Shown here one piece after another: positions 18,927 to 27,619 of a stretch of 42,500 bases of DNA. A program made the translations under genes and the position numbers. Source of the stretch: Symbiodinium natans (lineage: Eukaryota > Sar > Dinophyceae > Suessiales > Symbiodiniaceae); contig CAJNDS010002506.1 of assembly GCA_905221605.1 (NCBI GenBank), positions 1-42,500 on the forward strand, read 5' to 3'. The notes beneath the pieces are model-generated. The model was given only the letters and a program-made list of their open reading frames with translations. It had not been told where the DNA came from and ran no database searches. Each line of letters opens with the position of its first letter. The stretch's first letter is position 1.

Positions 18927-19991
18927 CTCTCCCTCTTCTCTCCCTCTTCTCTCCCTCTCCTCTCCCTCTCCTCTCCCTCTCCTCTCCCTCTCCTCTCCCT
19001 CTCCTCTCCCTCTCCTCTCCCTCCCCTCCCTCCTCGCTCTCGCTCCTCTCCTCTCCTCTCCCCTCTCTCTCTCCCTCTCCTCTCCCTCTCCTCTCCCTCC
19101 TCCTCTCCCTCTCTCTCCCTCTCCTCCCCTCTCCTCTTCCCTCTCCTCTCCCTCTCCTCTCCCTCTCCTCCCTCTCCTCTCCCTCTCCTCTCCTCTCCCT
19201 CCTCTCCTCTCCCTCTCCTCTCCCTCTCCTCTCCCTCTCCTCCTCCCCTCCTCTCTCTTCCCCTCTCCTCTCCCTCTCCTCTCCCTCTCCTCTCTCTCCT
19301 CTCCCTCTCCCTCTCCTCTCCTCGCTCCGCTCCTCCTCTCCCTCTCCTCCTCCCTCTCCGCTCCCTCCCTCTCCCGCCTCTCCCTCGCCCTCTCCTCCCC
19401 TCCTCCTCTCCCCCTCTCCTCTCCCTCTCCTCTCCCCCTCCTCCGCTTCCTCTCCTCTCCCTCTCCTCCTCTCCCTCCCTCTCCTCTCCCTCTCCTCCTC
19501 CCTCCTCCTCTTCCCTCTCCTCTCCCTCTCCTCCTTCCCCCTCCTCTCCCTCTCCTCTCCCTCTCCTCTCCCTCTCCTCCCCGCTCCCTCTCTCTCCTCC
19601 TCCCCCTCCCTCCCTCGTCCCTCTCCTCCCCTCTCCTCTCCTCTCCTCTGCCTCTCCCTCTCTCTCCCTCTCCTCTCCCTCTCTCCTCTCCCTCCTCTCC
19701 TCTCCTCTCCCTCCTCTCTCTTCTCTTTCCCTCTCCTCTCCTCTCTCCTCCTCTCCCTCTCCTCTCCCTCTCCTCTCCCTCTCCTTCTCCCTCTCCGCTC
19801 CCTCTCTCCCTCTCTCCCTCTCTCCCTCTCTCCCTCTCTCCCTCCTCTCTCTCCCCTCTCCTCCCTCTCTCTCTCTCCCTCTCTCCCTCGCCCTCTCTCT
19901 CTCTCTCCCTCTCTCCCTCTCTCCCTCTCTCCCTCTCTCCCTCTCTCCCTCTCTCCCTCTCTCCCTGTCTCCCTCGCTCTCTCTCTCTCTT
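18927..19991. repeat. 1 kb CT/GA tract with changing unit length
   Basis: Over 1060 bases the plus strand is almost purely pyrimidine. The left part is mostly an 11 bp unit CCCTCTCCTCT with deletions; the right part (about 19795-19975) is an 8 bp unit CCCTCTCT. Open frames over 380 codons exist on both strands (Ser/Pro/Leu on plus, Arg/Glu/Gly on minus) only because the unit lacks stops. Such mirror-like polypyrimidine can form triplex (H-DNA). Confidence 0.95.
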
Positions 19992-20102
19992 GGGGGCAAG
20001 GGGGCAAGGTCCCGGGCGTCCTCGCCCGCCCCGGTGTTCAGGGCTCCTCGGGTTTGGGCAGTTTGTGAGAAGGAACGCGGCCTCACGTGCTCACCCCACT
20101 AA

Positions 20103-20264
20103 CTATCTCAGTGCGTTGTTGTAGGGGAAGTGGGACGGTTGTTGCCCCGCGCCATCTGGCTTCGTCCCCAACACCAAGTTCGCGTTCCTGACCTTCTGGA
20201 GCACCGCTTGTATTTGGCTACATGCAGTCCGCACGCCCCGGTTTTCGGTGAGGCAGGACATTTC
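20103..20264 (-). CDS. Terminal exon, unknown protein
   Basis: A textbook acceptor (CCACCCTCCACAG) opens 53 codons and a stop at 20103, all in phase 0. The peptide reads EMSCLTENRGVRTACSQIQA, VLQKVRNANLVLGTKPDG, then QPSHFPYNNALR. Third positions are strongly G/C. An upstream exon may lie at 20300-20375 (GDEGDPKQVDVR or an alternative frame). The gene ends about 110 bases from the CT/GA tract. Function unknown. Confidence 0.65.
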   Translation of the reverse strand, partial: EMSCLTENRGVRTACSQIQAVLQKVRNANLVLGTKPDGAGQQPSHFPYNNALR

Positions 20265-20922
20265 CTGTGGAGGGTGGGGGGTGGGTATCCTGACATCGAC
20301 CTGCTTCGGATCCCCTTCATCACCCCACAGGCGTGAAAACAAAACTCGGACTCCTGGGAGACCCCTTGGAGGAAAAAACATGCGTGGTGCACGGATGGGC
20401 TGGGATTTTAATCCCCGCTCTGAATTTCAACGACTGTCCCGGCTTCACGAGACTAGACTAGACACATGCCCGCCAAGGGCATGAGCACTTATCAACGGAA
20501 GCTGCTTGCCTGGAGCCTCTGTCTAGCACTGTCGAGTCAAGCACCGCGAACTTAACTAGCTCGGGTTGCCACTGTGATCGAAGGCTGAGATGAGCTGAGA
20601 CCCGTACAGCTCACAGGTGAGTACCTTGGCTTCAGCCACAACACGAGACATCCTGTTTGCTGCGCCATTGGGTATTCCGAGCTGCTGCTAGTTTGCCGAT
20701 GTCGTTCTGCAACGTCCTTAGCCGCCAAGCAATGCCCCGTACATTTCTGTCAATTTTCTGGGGCTCAACACCATATCATGACATCCAACCAGCGCAGTTC
20801 GTGGTGTTTTTAGACAAGTTTGTTTTGGCACTCTTGGACGGCCAAAAAAAAAGGTCCACCCCTAGCCACCCAAAGGCCCTGTACCCGCACACAAAAAAAA
20901 AAACCGCCCCTAACTTAAAAAC

Positions 20923-21111
20923 CTGAAAGGGGGCGGGGAATTGCGAGATATGGCGAAGGCCCAATGCGGAACTGGAGGTTGTTGATTGCTGTTGCAACAA
21001 TGTAGAAAGCTCGACAGTCAACAGCTCAGGTCTGCGCTTTGAGATATGCAAGTAGTTTTCGAAGCGCTGGCGTATCATGCCCTGCAACTTCCCTTTGAGG
21101 TGCTCGCCCAT
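20923..21111 (-). CDS. Exon with ATG, 63 codons, unknown protein
   Basis: An ATG at 21111 starts MGEHLKGKLQGMIRQRFENY, then LHISKRRPELLTVELSTLL, ending PFQ at CAG|GTTTTT in phase 0. An in-frame stop is three codons upstream of the ATG, and an acceptor-like TTTGAG sits between them, so the exon might instead begin two bases before the ATG. Charged and helical; no family recognised. Region 20393-20922 shows no other supported gene. Confidence 0.55.
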
Positions 21112-21289
21112 ACCTCAAATTTCGACCGTTTGCATCAACAATCTGCAAATGTCGTCCGCGAACATCTATCCGATTGGATCTGGGCTCTCGGCGCATGACA
21201 AGTGGATTAACCTGAAATCACGTCACTTTCAATTCTTGCTTTCGGCGAAACCTAAAGGCCTAAAGGGCAGATTCTGATAATTGATACTG

Positions 21290-21550
21290 GTGGTGAGGCG
21301 AAACAACATGGCAACAAAAGCGCATTGCCGAGACCTTGCTAACAGAGGCACTGTGATCGTGCCGTCTCTGGCGGTGCCCGACGGTGCGAGCGATGATGAT
21401 GCCTTGCGTTGGTCACAACGGGTCGTGGTGACGTGCAAGGTAGCTGAAGAATCACTCACAAGGCCAGAACGTCATCGTGCCAAGACCTACATTCCCGCAA
21501 CAAGAAGCATTCTCCCGGCTGCAACAGTTCGGGAATCCAGCATGACAGCT
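21290..21550 (-). CDS. Two probable small exons
   Basis: One exon follows TTGGTCATCAG and reads VMLDSRTVAAGRMLLVAG to a GAAT|GTAGGT donor (about 21487-21546). A second, in the frame starting ASSSLAPSGTARDGTITVPL then ARSRQCAFVAMLFRL, follows ACCAACGCAAG at about 21412. Phases do not match directly, so one boundary is wrong or an exon is missing. A 96-codon plus-strand ATG frame overlaps this and was rejected. Confidence 0.35.
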
Positions 21551-21758
21551 GATGACCAAGTGAGTGTCTGACGAGAACTCCGATGGTGGATCTGATGGTG
21601 CCTTCGACCTTGCTGGCGATTGCTCAAGCCTCGACAGAGCTTGTCAACAGGTTTTGCGCTGGACACAACTTAAACTCTATACTCTATACATTCAAAGAAT
21701 ACACGCAAGGGACTGGCTCACACATGGCCATGCCAAGTCCCGAACAAGATGGGCTCAC

Positions 21759-21832
21759 CACTGGAAGATGCTCCTGGAACCATCGCACGCCAAGGAAGTC
21801 ATGCACCAGACTGGACCTCAAACTGCACGGGC
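21759..21832 (-). CDS. Exon 2 of the MARPIDTKQ gene
   Basis: A 74 nt exon with excellent signals: acceptor GGCCTTCTGCACAG and donor CCAGTG|GTGAGC. It supplies the two nucleotides needed by exon 1 and reads PCSLRSSLVHDFLGVRWFQE HLPV in sequence. The 117 nt intron between begins GC and ends AG, and happens to stay open in frame. Confidence 0.65.
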
Positions 21833-21949
21833 CTGTGCAGAAGGCCAGCGGGTGGGCCGAAGACAACGATCTGCAAACGTTGATGCAGTACAGCAGCATG
21901 TCGTGCAAATGGAATTCTGTCCCCACACTACACGCAGCAACTGTCTTGC

Positions 21950-22136
21950 CTGTAAGCCATCGCATGTTGCTCAACCGTCGGTCGCCCTCGCCCCCCGTAG
22001 CTGAAATAAGTGGCTGAGACGAGCCCGCATTCCAAACACACGCTAGGTCAAGCTGTTGCAAATTGCCACTCACAACCCTCAAGCGCTTGTGCAGTGCAGT
22101 CAGCCATCCTTGTTTCGTGTCAATTGGCCGCGCCAT
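21950..22136 (-). CDS. Exon 1 with ATG, unknown protein
   Basis: An ATG at 22136 opens 62 codons plus one nucleotide to ACAG|GCAAGA, a GC-type donor otherwise matching consensus. The peptide begins MARPIDTKQGWLTALHKR and ends GEGDRRLSNMRWLT. An acceptor (GTTTGCTTAG) lies 12 nt upstream of the ATG, the position expected for a spliced-leader or first-intron acceptor. A 144-codon plus-strand frame over the same DNA is its shadow. Function unknown. Confidence 0.65.
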
Positions 22137-22148
22137 GAGAGATGTCAG

Positions 22149-22165
22149 CTAAGCAAACAGCCGTA
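22149..22165 (-). promoter_or_regulatory. Candidate (trans-)splice acceptor upstream of the ATG at 22136
   Basis: Pyrimidine-rich GGCTGTTTGCTTAG ends 12 bases before the ATG. The preceding frame (22207-22358) stops at 22181, so only about 30 bases separate that stop from this acceptor. This is compatible with trans-splicing of tandem genes, but an ordinary intron is not excluded. Confidence 0.4.
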
Positions 22166-22206
22166 CCTGAGCCCAAGGCGCTATGCTGTTGGTTGAGCCA
22201 CACTGC

Positions 22207-22358
22207 CTCTCAGTTGGAGAAACACCTTGGCAAAGCGCTTGTTTGTACATCCCAAACTCGGGCCGAGGTCTAACGCACGAGAAAGCGAGGCCCAGACAGT
22301 ATTGACAGAAGTCTTGCCATCGACCTGTAGCGTGTGCCAGGCTAACCGGGCCGCATAG
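22207..22358 (-). CDS. Exon, unknown protein, near gene 3' end
   Basis: After AACTTTGCAAG the frame reads YAARLAWHTLQVDGKTSVN, TVWASLSRALDLGPSLG, then CTNKRFAKVFLQLRG. It has no ATG so is missed by ORF calling. It ends either at a GC donor (GAGAG|GCAGTG) or at a stop at 22181. Strong third-position bias. Function unknown. Confidence 0.55.
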
Positions 22359-22452
22359 CTTGCAAAGTTGTCTCAGCTAGGCACTTGTAGTTGGCCGGTT
22401 CCATCCAGGGCTGCCAAAGCCTTTTTGGTAGCACGGACATGCCACTACATGC

Positions 22453-22615
22453 CTCCCGATTTCTCGATGCAGGAAGCCGCCTCTTTGAGTCCGTTGATTT
22501 CTTTCTCTCTCCTTTGCCTTCGCTCCTGCATTTCCACATTTATCCACTGCCTGGCATGCCGAACCTTGGGTCGTAAGCGCCTCATATGGCTCCGGTTTGG
22601 CGACACATTGATCCT
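22453..22615 (-). CDS. Basic helical exon
   Basis: Entered after CATGCCCTTGAG in phase 0, it reads RINVSPNRSHMRRLRPKV, RHARQWINVEMQERRQRREK, then EINGLKEAASCIEKSGG. The run of Arg/Glu/Gln suggests a charged single helix. It ends at a possible GC donor (GGGAG|GCATGT) or a stop at 22445. Confidence 0.5.
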
Positions 22616-22667
22616 CTCAAGGGCATGAGTAATGGCCGAATTGGCCGACAACCGTACAACTTAATAC

Positions 22668-22756
22668 CCTCTCCACGCGCATCCTTGCACCTCTGTGCAA
22701 TAGCTGGAAATGAACGACAGGCTTTGGAAATTTCGAACCGCAGTCCTTCAGCTTGG
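22668..22756 (-). CDS. Small internal exon
   Basis: Acceptor GGACTTTGCAG and donor GAGAGG|GTATTA bound 89 nt. Of two open frames the better reads QAEGLRFEISKACRSFPA then IAQRCKDARG. Same strand and neighbourhood as the exons at 22453 and 22826. Confidence 0.5.
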
Positions 22757-22825
22757 CTGCAAAGTCCTGGCAACTGTCTGAAAAACCGCTGGATGGCACA
22801 GTCGTGATTCAGTCGGCATGCCGTC

Positions 22826-22885
22826 CTGCAAAGCATCCAGTTCCTCTTTGGCAGCAACGTTGTCAGAGCTGAGCTCGTTGAGCAA
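22826..22885 (-). CDS. 20-codon exon with possible GA donor
   Basis: An excellent acceptor (GAGTGCTTGCACAG) opens LLNELSSDNVAAKEELDALQ, exactly 60 nt in phase 0, to TTGCAG|GACGGC. That 5' splice site would be of the GA type. The frame stays open for about 25 further codons, so a longer exon is possible. Confidence 0.5.
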
Positions 22886-23121
22886 CTGTGCAAGCACTCA
22901 CTTGTTGTTCAAGAAAAGGAACTGGATGGAACTGGGTAGTGCAGCAAAGGAATCTGGCCACATGCACCCACCCGCCTTCTGCAAAGCCCCGGCATCGGCC
23001 TTGCGAGCTTCCACCTGCGCAGAGGTTGGCACACTCTGCGCATTACAATGCATTACACATGCACACCGCGTCCTTTGGAATTATACGAAGCCGAACTTCT
23101 GCACCAAATCATGAAACCTAC

Positions 23122-23229
23122 CATTGCAACACGAAGGCACCACCTTGTGTTTAGAATACCAGGGACTGCTGCTTGTCTCAACTGCCGAGACAAGACAGGC
23201 ATCACCCAGGCAGCATTGCTCTGGCACTC
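23122..23229 (-). CDS. Internal exon, 108 nt, ideal splice sites
   Basis: Acceptor TCTTCTTGACTTCAG and donor CAATG|GTAGGT are both near-ideal, so the exon limits are secure. Two frames are open: one Cys/Ser-rich (VPEQCCLGDACLVSAVETSS), one reading ECQSNAAWVMPVLSRQLRQA. I cannot choose between them. The open minus-strand frame at 23230-23503 may contain more exons. Confidence 0.5.
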
Positions 23230-23560
23230 CTGAAGTCAAGAAGATGACAAACCGACAAAACCCCGCAGAGACTCGTGAAAGCCTTCGCCACGAACTTCGC
23301 TCCGCATACTTCGTGCAAAGGCATGCGATGGTTCCGCGTTTTAACCTATGAAGGGCCAAGGAGACCTGCACCTTGTCCAACGCCGTGGACACCCATGAAA
23401 TGCAAAACCAGCTGCACACCCTGGCCAAAGTGTCAGCAGGCACACATGTCCAGGCGACGAAAGTCTTTAACGCAAGGCGACGCGCTATCCCCGCATCCAG
23501 CACAACGGAACGACAAGCACAAACCTCGACACCAGGGACACACGCTGCAGGGACAGTGTA

Positions 23561-23733
23561 TTAGTGTGCATTACCTAGCTCGAGCCACTCCGGCTCTGCT
23601 TTGAAACTCAGGAAAGCAGCGCACAGGAAAGAAGCGCACCGCAGCCCGCATGATGAAATAGCCTCGTGCTGCTTGGTGGCTTGCATGACGGCAGCATCGC
23701 TGGAAATCTGCCTCAGTGACTCGAGGCGCAGAG
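23561..23733 (-). CDS. Probable 3' exon, unknown protein
   Basis: After GTGCTGCTTCGCAG it reads LRLESLRQISSDAAVMQATK, then HEAISSCGLRCASFLCAAF, ending LELGNAH at a stop at 23561. The start is helical, the end hydrophobic. Same strand as the 180 nt exon at 23847-24026. Confidence 0.5.
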
Positions 23734-23846
23734 CTGCGAAGCAGCACCCTGCCACACCCTGCCACAATTTTGCACATACCGAAAGGTGCTGAAGTCCTGG
23801 CGCGTGCTCTGCTGCTGCTTGGCTTTCCCGTGCCTCCTAGGGTCAC

Positions 23847-24026
23847 GGCGAAGCCAAAAACAAAGAAGCGAGACTTGGACACCATGCCAGCCGGGGATTC
23901 AGCCAACTCAGTTGCCTTGTCTGGCACAGAACCAAGCCCAACAGCTGTCAGGAAAATATCTGTAGGAGATGCTTGGTCACACGCCCGTTTGCGCATTTCG
24001 GATGCTGCGAACTGCAACATGGAGAC
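23847..24026 (-). CDS. Internal exon, 60 codons exactly, unknown protein
   Basis: Acceptor AACCGGTTTCTCAG and donor TTCGCC|GTGACC bound exactly 180 nt in phase 0 at both ends. It reads VSMLQFAASEMRKRACDQAS, PTDIFLTAVGLGSVPDKATE, LAESPAGMVSKSRFFVFGFA. The peptide ends hydrophobic. A 329-codon minus ORF spans this exon but its first half is repeat-derived and not real. Confidence 0.65.
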
Positions 24027-24229
24027 CTGAGAAACCGGTTCACAGTCGATGATGAGATGGCACAAACTAGCCTCGAACACCGTGCAAGCAGTGCAAACCG
24101 AAGAAACATCAGTAAACATCACACGTGGGCAACTCCCAAGAATGCGCGCGTAGCATGATCTGCGCTGGGTGCCAGACCAAAACTGCTGAACGGACCAATA
24201 TTTTACTTCGAACATCCCCACCCTCGCTG

Positions 24230-24470
24230 GTAGAGACTGGGCACTCCGGGGACACTCTGGGCTTGGGCACTCCAGAATCTGGTTTGGCACACACTCGAGG
24301 AGGAAGACTCTCATGTTGGGCACTCCGGGAGAATGTGGCTGGGCACTCCGGGGACACTCTGGGGTTGGGTACTTGAGGGAGACTCTGGGGCTGGGCAAGT
24401 CGGGGACACTCTGGGTTGGGCACTCCAGGGAGACTTGCACTTTGGGGGTTGGGCACTCCAGGGATGAGCG
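24230..24470. repeat. Imperfect ~23-28 bp tandem repeat (TTGGGCACTCCGGGGACACTC-like)
   Basis: About nine to ten degenerate copies of a GGGCACTCC...GGGACACTCTGG unit. On the minus strand it gives a long open frame rich in Pro, Cys, Ser, Glu, which explains the 329-codon ORF there. Not a gene by itself. Confidence 0.85.
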
Positions 24471-24477
24471 AGGAGTA

Positions 24478-24540
24478 GACCGGGCGAGGAGAAGAGTTCC
24501 GGGCGAGGAGAAGACTTCCGGGCGAGGAGAAGAGTTGAGC
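24478..24540. repeat. 20 bp tandem repeat (GAAGA.TTCCGGGCGAGGA), three copies
   Basis: Three near-identical copies of GGGCGAGGAGAAGA(G/C)TTCC directly follow the previous array. The next 440 bases (24545-24985) hold no supported gene; a degenerate TTTTAGGAG run lies at 24810-24845. Confidence 0.85.
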
Positions 24541-24991
24541 TTAAAATCTAACAACCCCACACCCAGGGTGGGGAAACAAGAAAGAAAGACAGAAAGAGAA
24601 ACTTCTTGGGATCAAGCACAAGTGTTAAAAACGCTTGGCCCCCAATGATCGACCCCTTTCATTTTGGCTGCGGAATGCATTCGATCTTAGGGAAGCGTGG
24701 CCGCAGGCTTTCCGAGATGCTTGAAGCAACAACAGTTCTTTAACCAGTAGACTTCCTCTCGCAAAAATCCTGGCAACTTTTGCCCTCCAGCCCTAAATCG
24801 GCCAGGAGCTTTAGGAGTTTTAGGAGTTTTGGGTTTTTAGTGCCCATTCAAAAGCGGCCAGTGAGTCGGAAGTTGTGGAGAACTCGAGCCGGGAAGACCA
24901 GGAACCCAAGAAGCCAAACCTGCCTTTGACTGCGCGCATTATATGTTGGTTGTTGCGTTTATCCCGTTTAGGAGTTTAGGATTGTGCTTAC

Positions 24992-25057
24992 CGGTGAGAG
25001 CCGCAGCAGTCCAGCCCTGCACTTGCTCAAACTCTGGCAACATGCCGAGCTCTTGCC
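24992..25057 (-). CDS. Exon with ideal GTAAGC donor
   Basis: Acceptor TCTTGTCTTCATAG, donor CACCG|GTAAGC. Two nucleotides, 21 codons, one nucleotide: QELGMLPEFEQVQGWTAAAL. It continues in phase from the frame at 25084-25202 if 25058-25083 is removed. Confidence 0.6.
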
Positions 25058-25083
25058 CTATGAAGACAAGATATCACCAGCAC

Positions 25084-25202
25084 CTGCATACTTGCGAAAT
25101 GCTGCGAATTCTGCCGCAAGGCAACAGACATCGGAGATCTCAGGAGCCAACGGCGTGGCCACTACGTCCTTTCGGAAGACAAGTCCGGAGCGACGATCGA
25201 AA
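25084..25202 (-). CDS. Exon, unknown protein
   Basis: After TCATTGCAG the frame reads FDRRSGLVFRKDVVATPLA, PEISDVCCLAAEFAAFRK, Y-A, ending with one nucleotide before GTGCTG. It stays open to a stop at 25058 if not spliced. The upstream joint to 25336-25455 does not match in phase, so an intervening boundary is uncertain. Confidence 0.5.
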
Positions 25203-25335
25203 CTGCAATGATTCGTTGAAATATGTTGAACCTGTCGAGCCACCAAGTTTGGCGTAAAACGTTCTCCTGCCGGTTGCAGTCTTGACGTGCGTGCCAGTTG
25301 CGCTTACCCCACAAAAGCCGAGGCCGACACAACAC

Positions 25336-25455
25336 CTGCAAAGCCATTCTCAAACCTTCCACGCCATCCTGATGCCACAGCAGCGAGCAGCACTGCAGCA
25401 GCACACATGTCAAGGCCAATGATGGGTTTGGCATCCTCACAGTCGCATCAAGACT
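25336..25455 (-). CDS. Internal exon, 40 codons, hydrophobic
   Basis: Acceptor CTGTCACTTTAAG, donor TTTGCAG|GTGTTG, exactly 120 nt in phase 0. It reads SLDATVRMPNPSLALTCVLL then QCCSLLWHQDGVEGLRMALQ. The middle could be a membrane segment. Function unknown. Confidence 0.55.
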
Positions 25456-26208
25456 CTTAAAGTGACAGCGTGCTAGGCTACATAATGACATAGGCCCTGC
25501 ATGGCCCTGCACATGGGGTAGTCACGGGTAGTCCTGAGTGTCTTTGTGCGCTTTCTCAAACAATGTTTTCTCCTCTTGGCGGACCTCTGCTCAGGACAGC
25601 ATCTGGGTAACTCGACCATGCTGCAAGTGTTGTCTGCGCCTTGTCCACTTCCAACTTCGACTGTGCAAGGTCAGCGAGTTCCTGCGGCTGGGAATGGCGA
25701 ATTGAGATCACTGTGCCCACTTCGCGCTGATGCACCGGTGTATTCTCTGTTCAGAGGCAGAACTTATTCAGATGCGCGGCGTTGCTGGTCGATCACTAGA
25801 GCGAGGCTGGCGTTCTCAAAACACACCCATGACCAACATTGCACAGACTGATCCCCATATTTCGGGCGCTGCAGAATCCGAAGTCGTCCGTTTGCCAGGC
25901 CCTTGGACTGCCGGTAAGAGCTCGGGCTCGATGGAAGCGAAAAAGCAAAGATGGCCCATGATGACGCTCGCTCAGTCCGTTTGCCGCATTTTATTATCTG
26001 TGCGCTCAACCGATTGTTTTGTTGCAATGTCTCATGCCTGCAGACACCCAACCCCAGCGCTTTCAGACTCGCACGCTCCAATGATTTTAGTCGTTTTTAC
26101 TCTTGTGGCCTCGTGGCGGCCCAAATGTTGCAGTTCAAGGGTCAGCTTGATGGGCAACGCAAACCGACTTGCGCGATGAAAGTCGGAATTTCATTGAAGT
26201 TCTCAAGA

Positions 26209-26302
26209 GAGGTCCTGCTGCAGGACTGCGACCTGCTGAGTTAGAAGTGTGAGCTGCGACGTGGCTTCCTCCATCTTCGTCCTTAATTGTGACTCTTTCA
26301 CT
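26209..26302 (-). CDS. Coiled-coil exon fragment
   Basis: A short open frame without ATG reads KESQLRTKMEEATSQLTLL then TQQVAVLQQDLS on the minus strand, with heptad spacing of hydrophobic residues. The acceptor is probably GCGTATGAG at about 26303. The 3' edge is before a stop at about 26209; a GA donor (CAG|GACCTC) is possible. Confidence 0.45.
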
Positions 26303-26368
26303 CATACGCTAATGATTAGGACTACCATGCTGGACTGCTCTGTGGCTCATGAAGCCCCGACGATACTT

Positions 26369-26399
26369 CACAAAGCTAGCATCACAAAGCTAGCATCAA
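26369..26399. repeat. 15 bp direct duplication (CACAAAGCTAGCAT)
   Basis: Two adjacent copies of ACAAAGCTAGCATC. Isolated, no array. Confidence 0.85.
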
Positions 26400-26929
26400 T
26401 GGCCACATCTACCCATGATGCCCAACCTGACAGATGAGATGTCCAGCAGGCAAGCCTATCGTAGCAAACAGATATGTGACACTGAATAGCAATATTAGCA
26501 TATCAGACGGCACTGCCCTTCTTCTGCGAGTTCGAGGGGCTCTCATGATGTCCCTCATGTGCCACGAGCACTTGGAAACTATAGCGTGTAAGTGTCCCAC
26601 GAAAGCTTGTCGACATCTGCTTGTTTGTCATCACCTTGGGCAATCTCAGTGGTGGGTCTGGGCTTTCTTCGGCGGCATGTCACAAGGCCGAAACGCTTCA
26701 ACGAAGCAACGGACATCTCCTTGTCGCAAAACGCCTGCATGAGGACCCATTCTCTCACTCATGCATATGGGACTAAGGATACTGCTTGTACAAGCTAGCA
26801 GCATCCAAACCCGCAGCATGACCATTCACCACCACCGCACACCTGCGCATGAGTCTAAGTACTTAAGTGCTGCAGGCACCTCGATGCGTGCCATTTCTCT
26901 CCCCTTCTGTCTTCTTGCTTTCTTTTCCA

Positions 26930-27040
26930 CCCGTGCTGACCTTTGTGCGAACTCGGTATATTGCACTTTCTGTGGCGATAATGGCCCGCAATTTGATTAT
27001 GGATCGCCCAGCAGTGTTTCAGCAAGCGCTTCACCGTGCG
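26930..27040 (-). CDS. Probable exon after strong acceptor
   Basis: Acceptor CCACTTGCCTTCTCCAG at 27041 opens RTVKRLLKHCWAIHNQIAG then HYRHRKCN in phase 0. The 3' limit is not resolved. The overlapping 145-codon plus-strand frame (26761-27198) has a weak, patchy composition. Confidence 0.4.
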
Positions 27041-27079
27041 CTGGAGAAGGCAAGTGGCTTGTTGTAGCACGGCCGATGG

Positions 27080-27102
27080 CTGACGTGGCGTTTGGCCACG
27101 TC
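27080..27102. repeat. Perfect 9 bp inverted repeat, 5 nt loop
   Basis: TGACGTGGC, loop GTTTG, GCCACGTCA. It would make a stable hairpin on either strand. It contains the ACGT core, so it could also be two inverted protein-binding sites. Confidence 0.75.
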
Positions 27103-27462
27103 AAACAGCACAGTGGCAAGTTCAAAGAAGCTGCGGGTTCACCTGTGGCACATGGCTGGCGCGCGGTTCGCAGTGTTCTCCGGCGTGCTTGTCTCTAGAG
27201 CTGTTTGCTGCGGGCTTTGCCGGCAGTGCTGCTGTCATGGCTACGCAGTATTGACGCCGCGTGAGGTCGATGGCTTCGCAGCTTCCTCACTTGCTGAGCT
27301 CCTTGAGGGAACGCGAGCGACTACTGTTCACTGCACCAGTCCCTGGTTGCAATCAGAAGGCTACACCCTAATCCCGAAATCCTTCTTAACACGCAAAATC
27401 TGAAAGAACAGTCTCGTGCAACCCGGAAATTGAAACCCCTCAGGCCCTCAACAACTGTTATC

Positions 27463-27553
27463 CTGTAGATCGTTTCTGCTCTCAGGATCAGCAGAGACAG
27501 ACTCGGCCATGAAGACGCAGTCGCCCGCCCAGGAATCGGCAAACGCTTCGCGA
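27463..27553 (-). CDS. Exon with candidate GA donor
   Basis: Acceptor TAGTCTCTACAG, then one nucleotide and exactly 30 codons: REAFADSWAGDCVFMAESVS then ADPESRNDLQ, to CTACAG|GATAAC. The frame is acidic with a strong codon bias and stops ten bases into the proposed intron. No GT is available at this point, which supports a GA 5' splice site. Confidence 0.6.
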
Positions 27554-27619
27554 CTGTAGAGACTAGCACAGTTGACTGGCACGTCTTCCGACGGCGATTG
27601 CCAAGTCTCCTGGTTCCAA

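Noticed and set aside
18812-20102. Overlapping ORFs of 385-424 codons on both strands
   Set aside because: The CT/GA repeat lacks stop codons in several frames on both strands; composition follows the repeat unit.
21281-22017. Plus-strand ATG ORFs of 96, 144 and 146 codons
   Set aside because: The opposite strand has exons with excellent acceptors, donors and matching phase over the same bases.
23571-24560. Single 329-codon minus-strand gene
   Set aside because: Its first third is a tandem repeat and the rest spans clear splice sites; the true coding parts are separate exons.
24660-24669. CATTTTGGCT, matching 10 bases of the dinoflagellate spliced leader
   Set aside because: The flanks do not match the leader, and ten bases can occur by chance in 42 kb.
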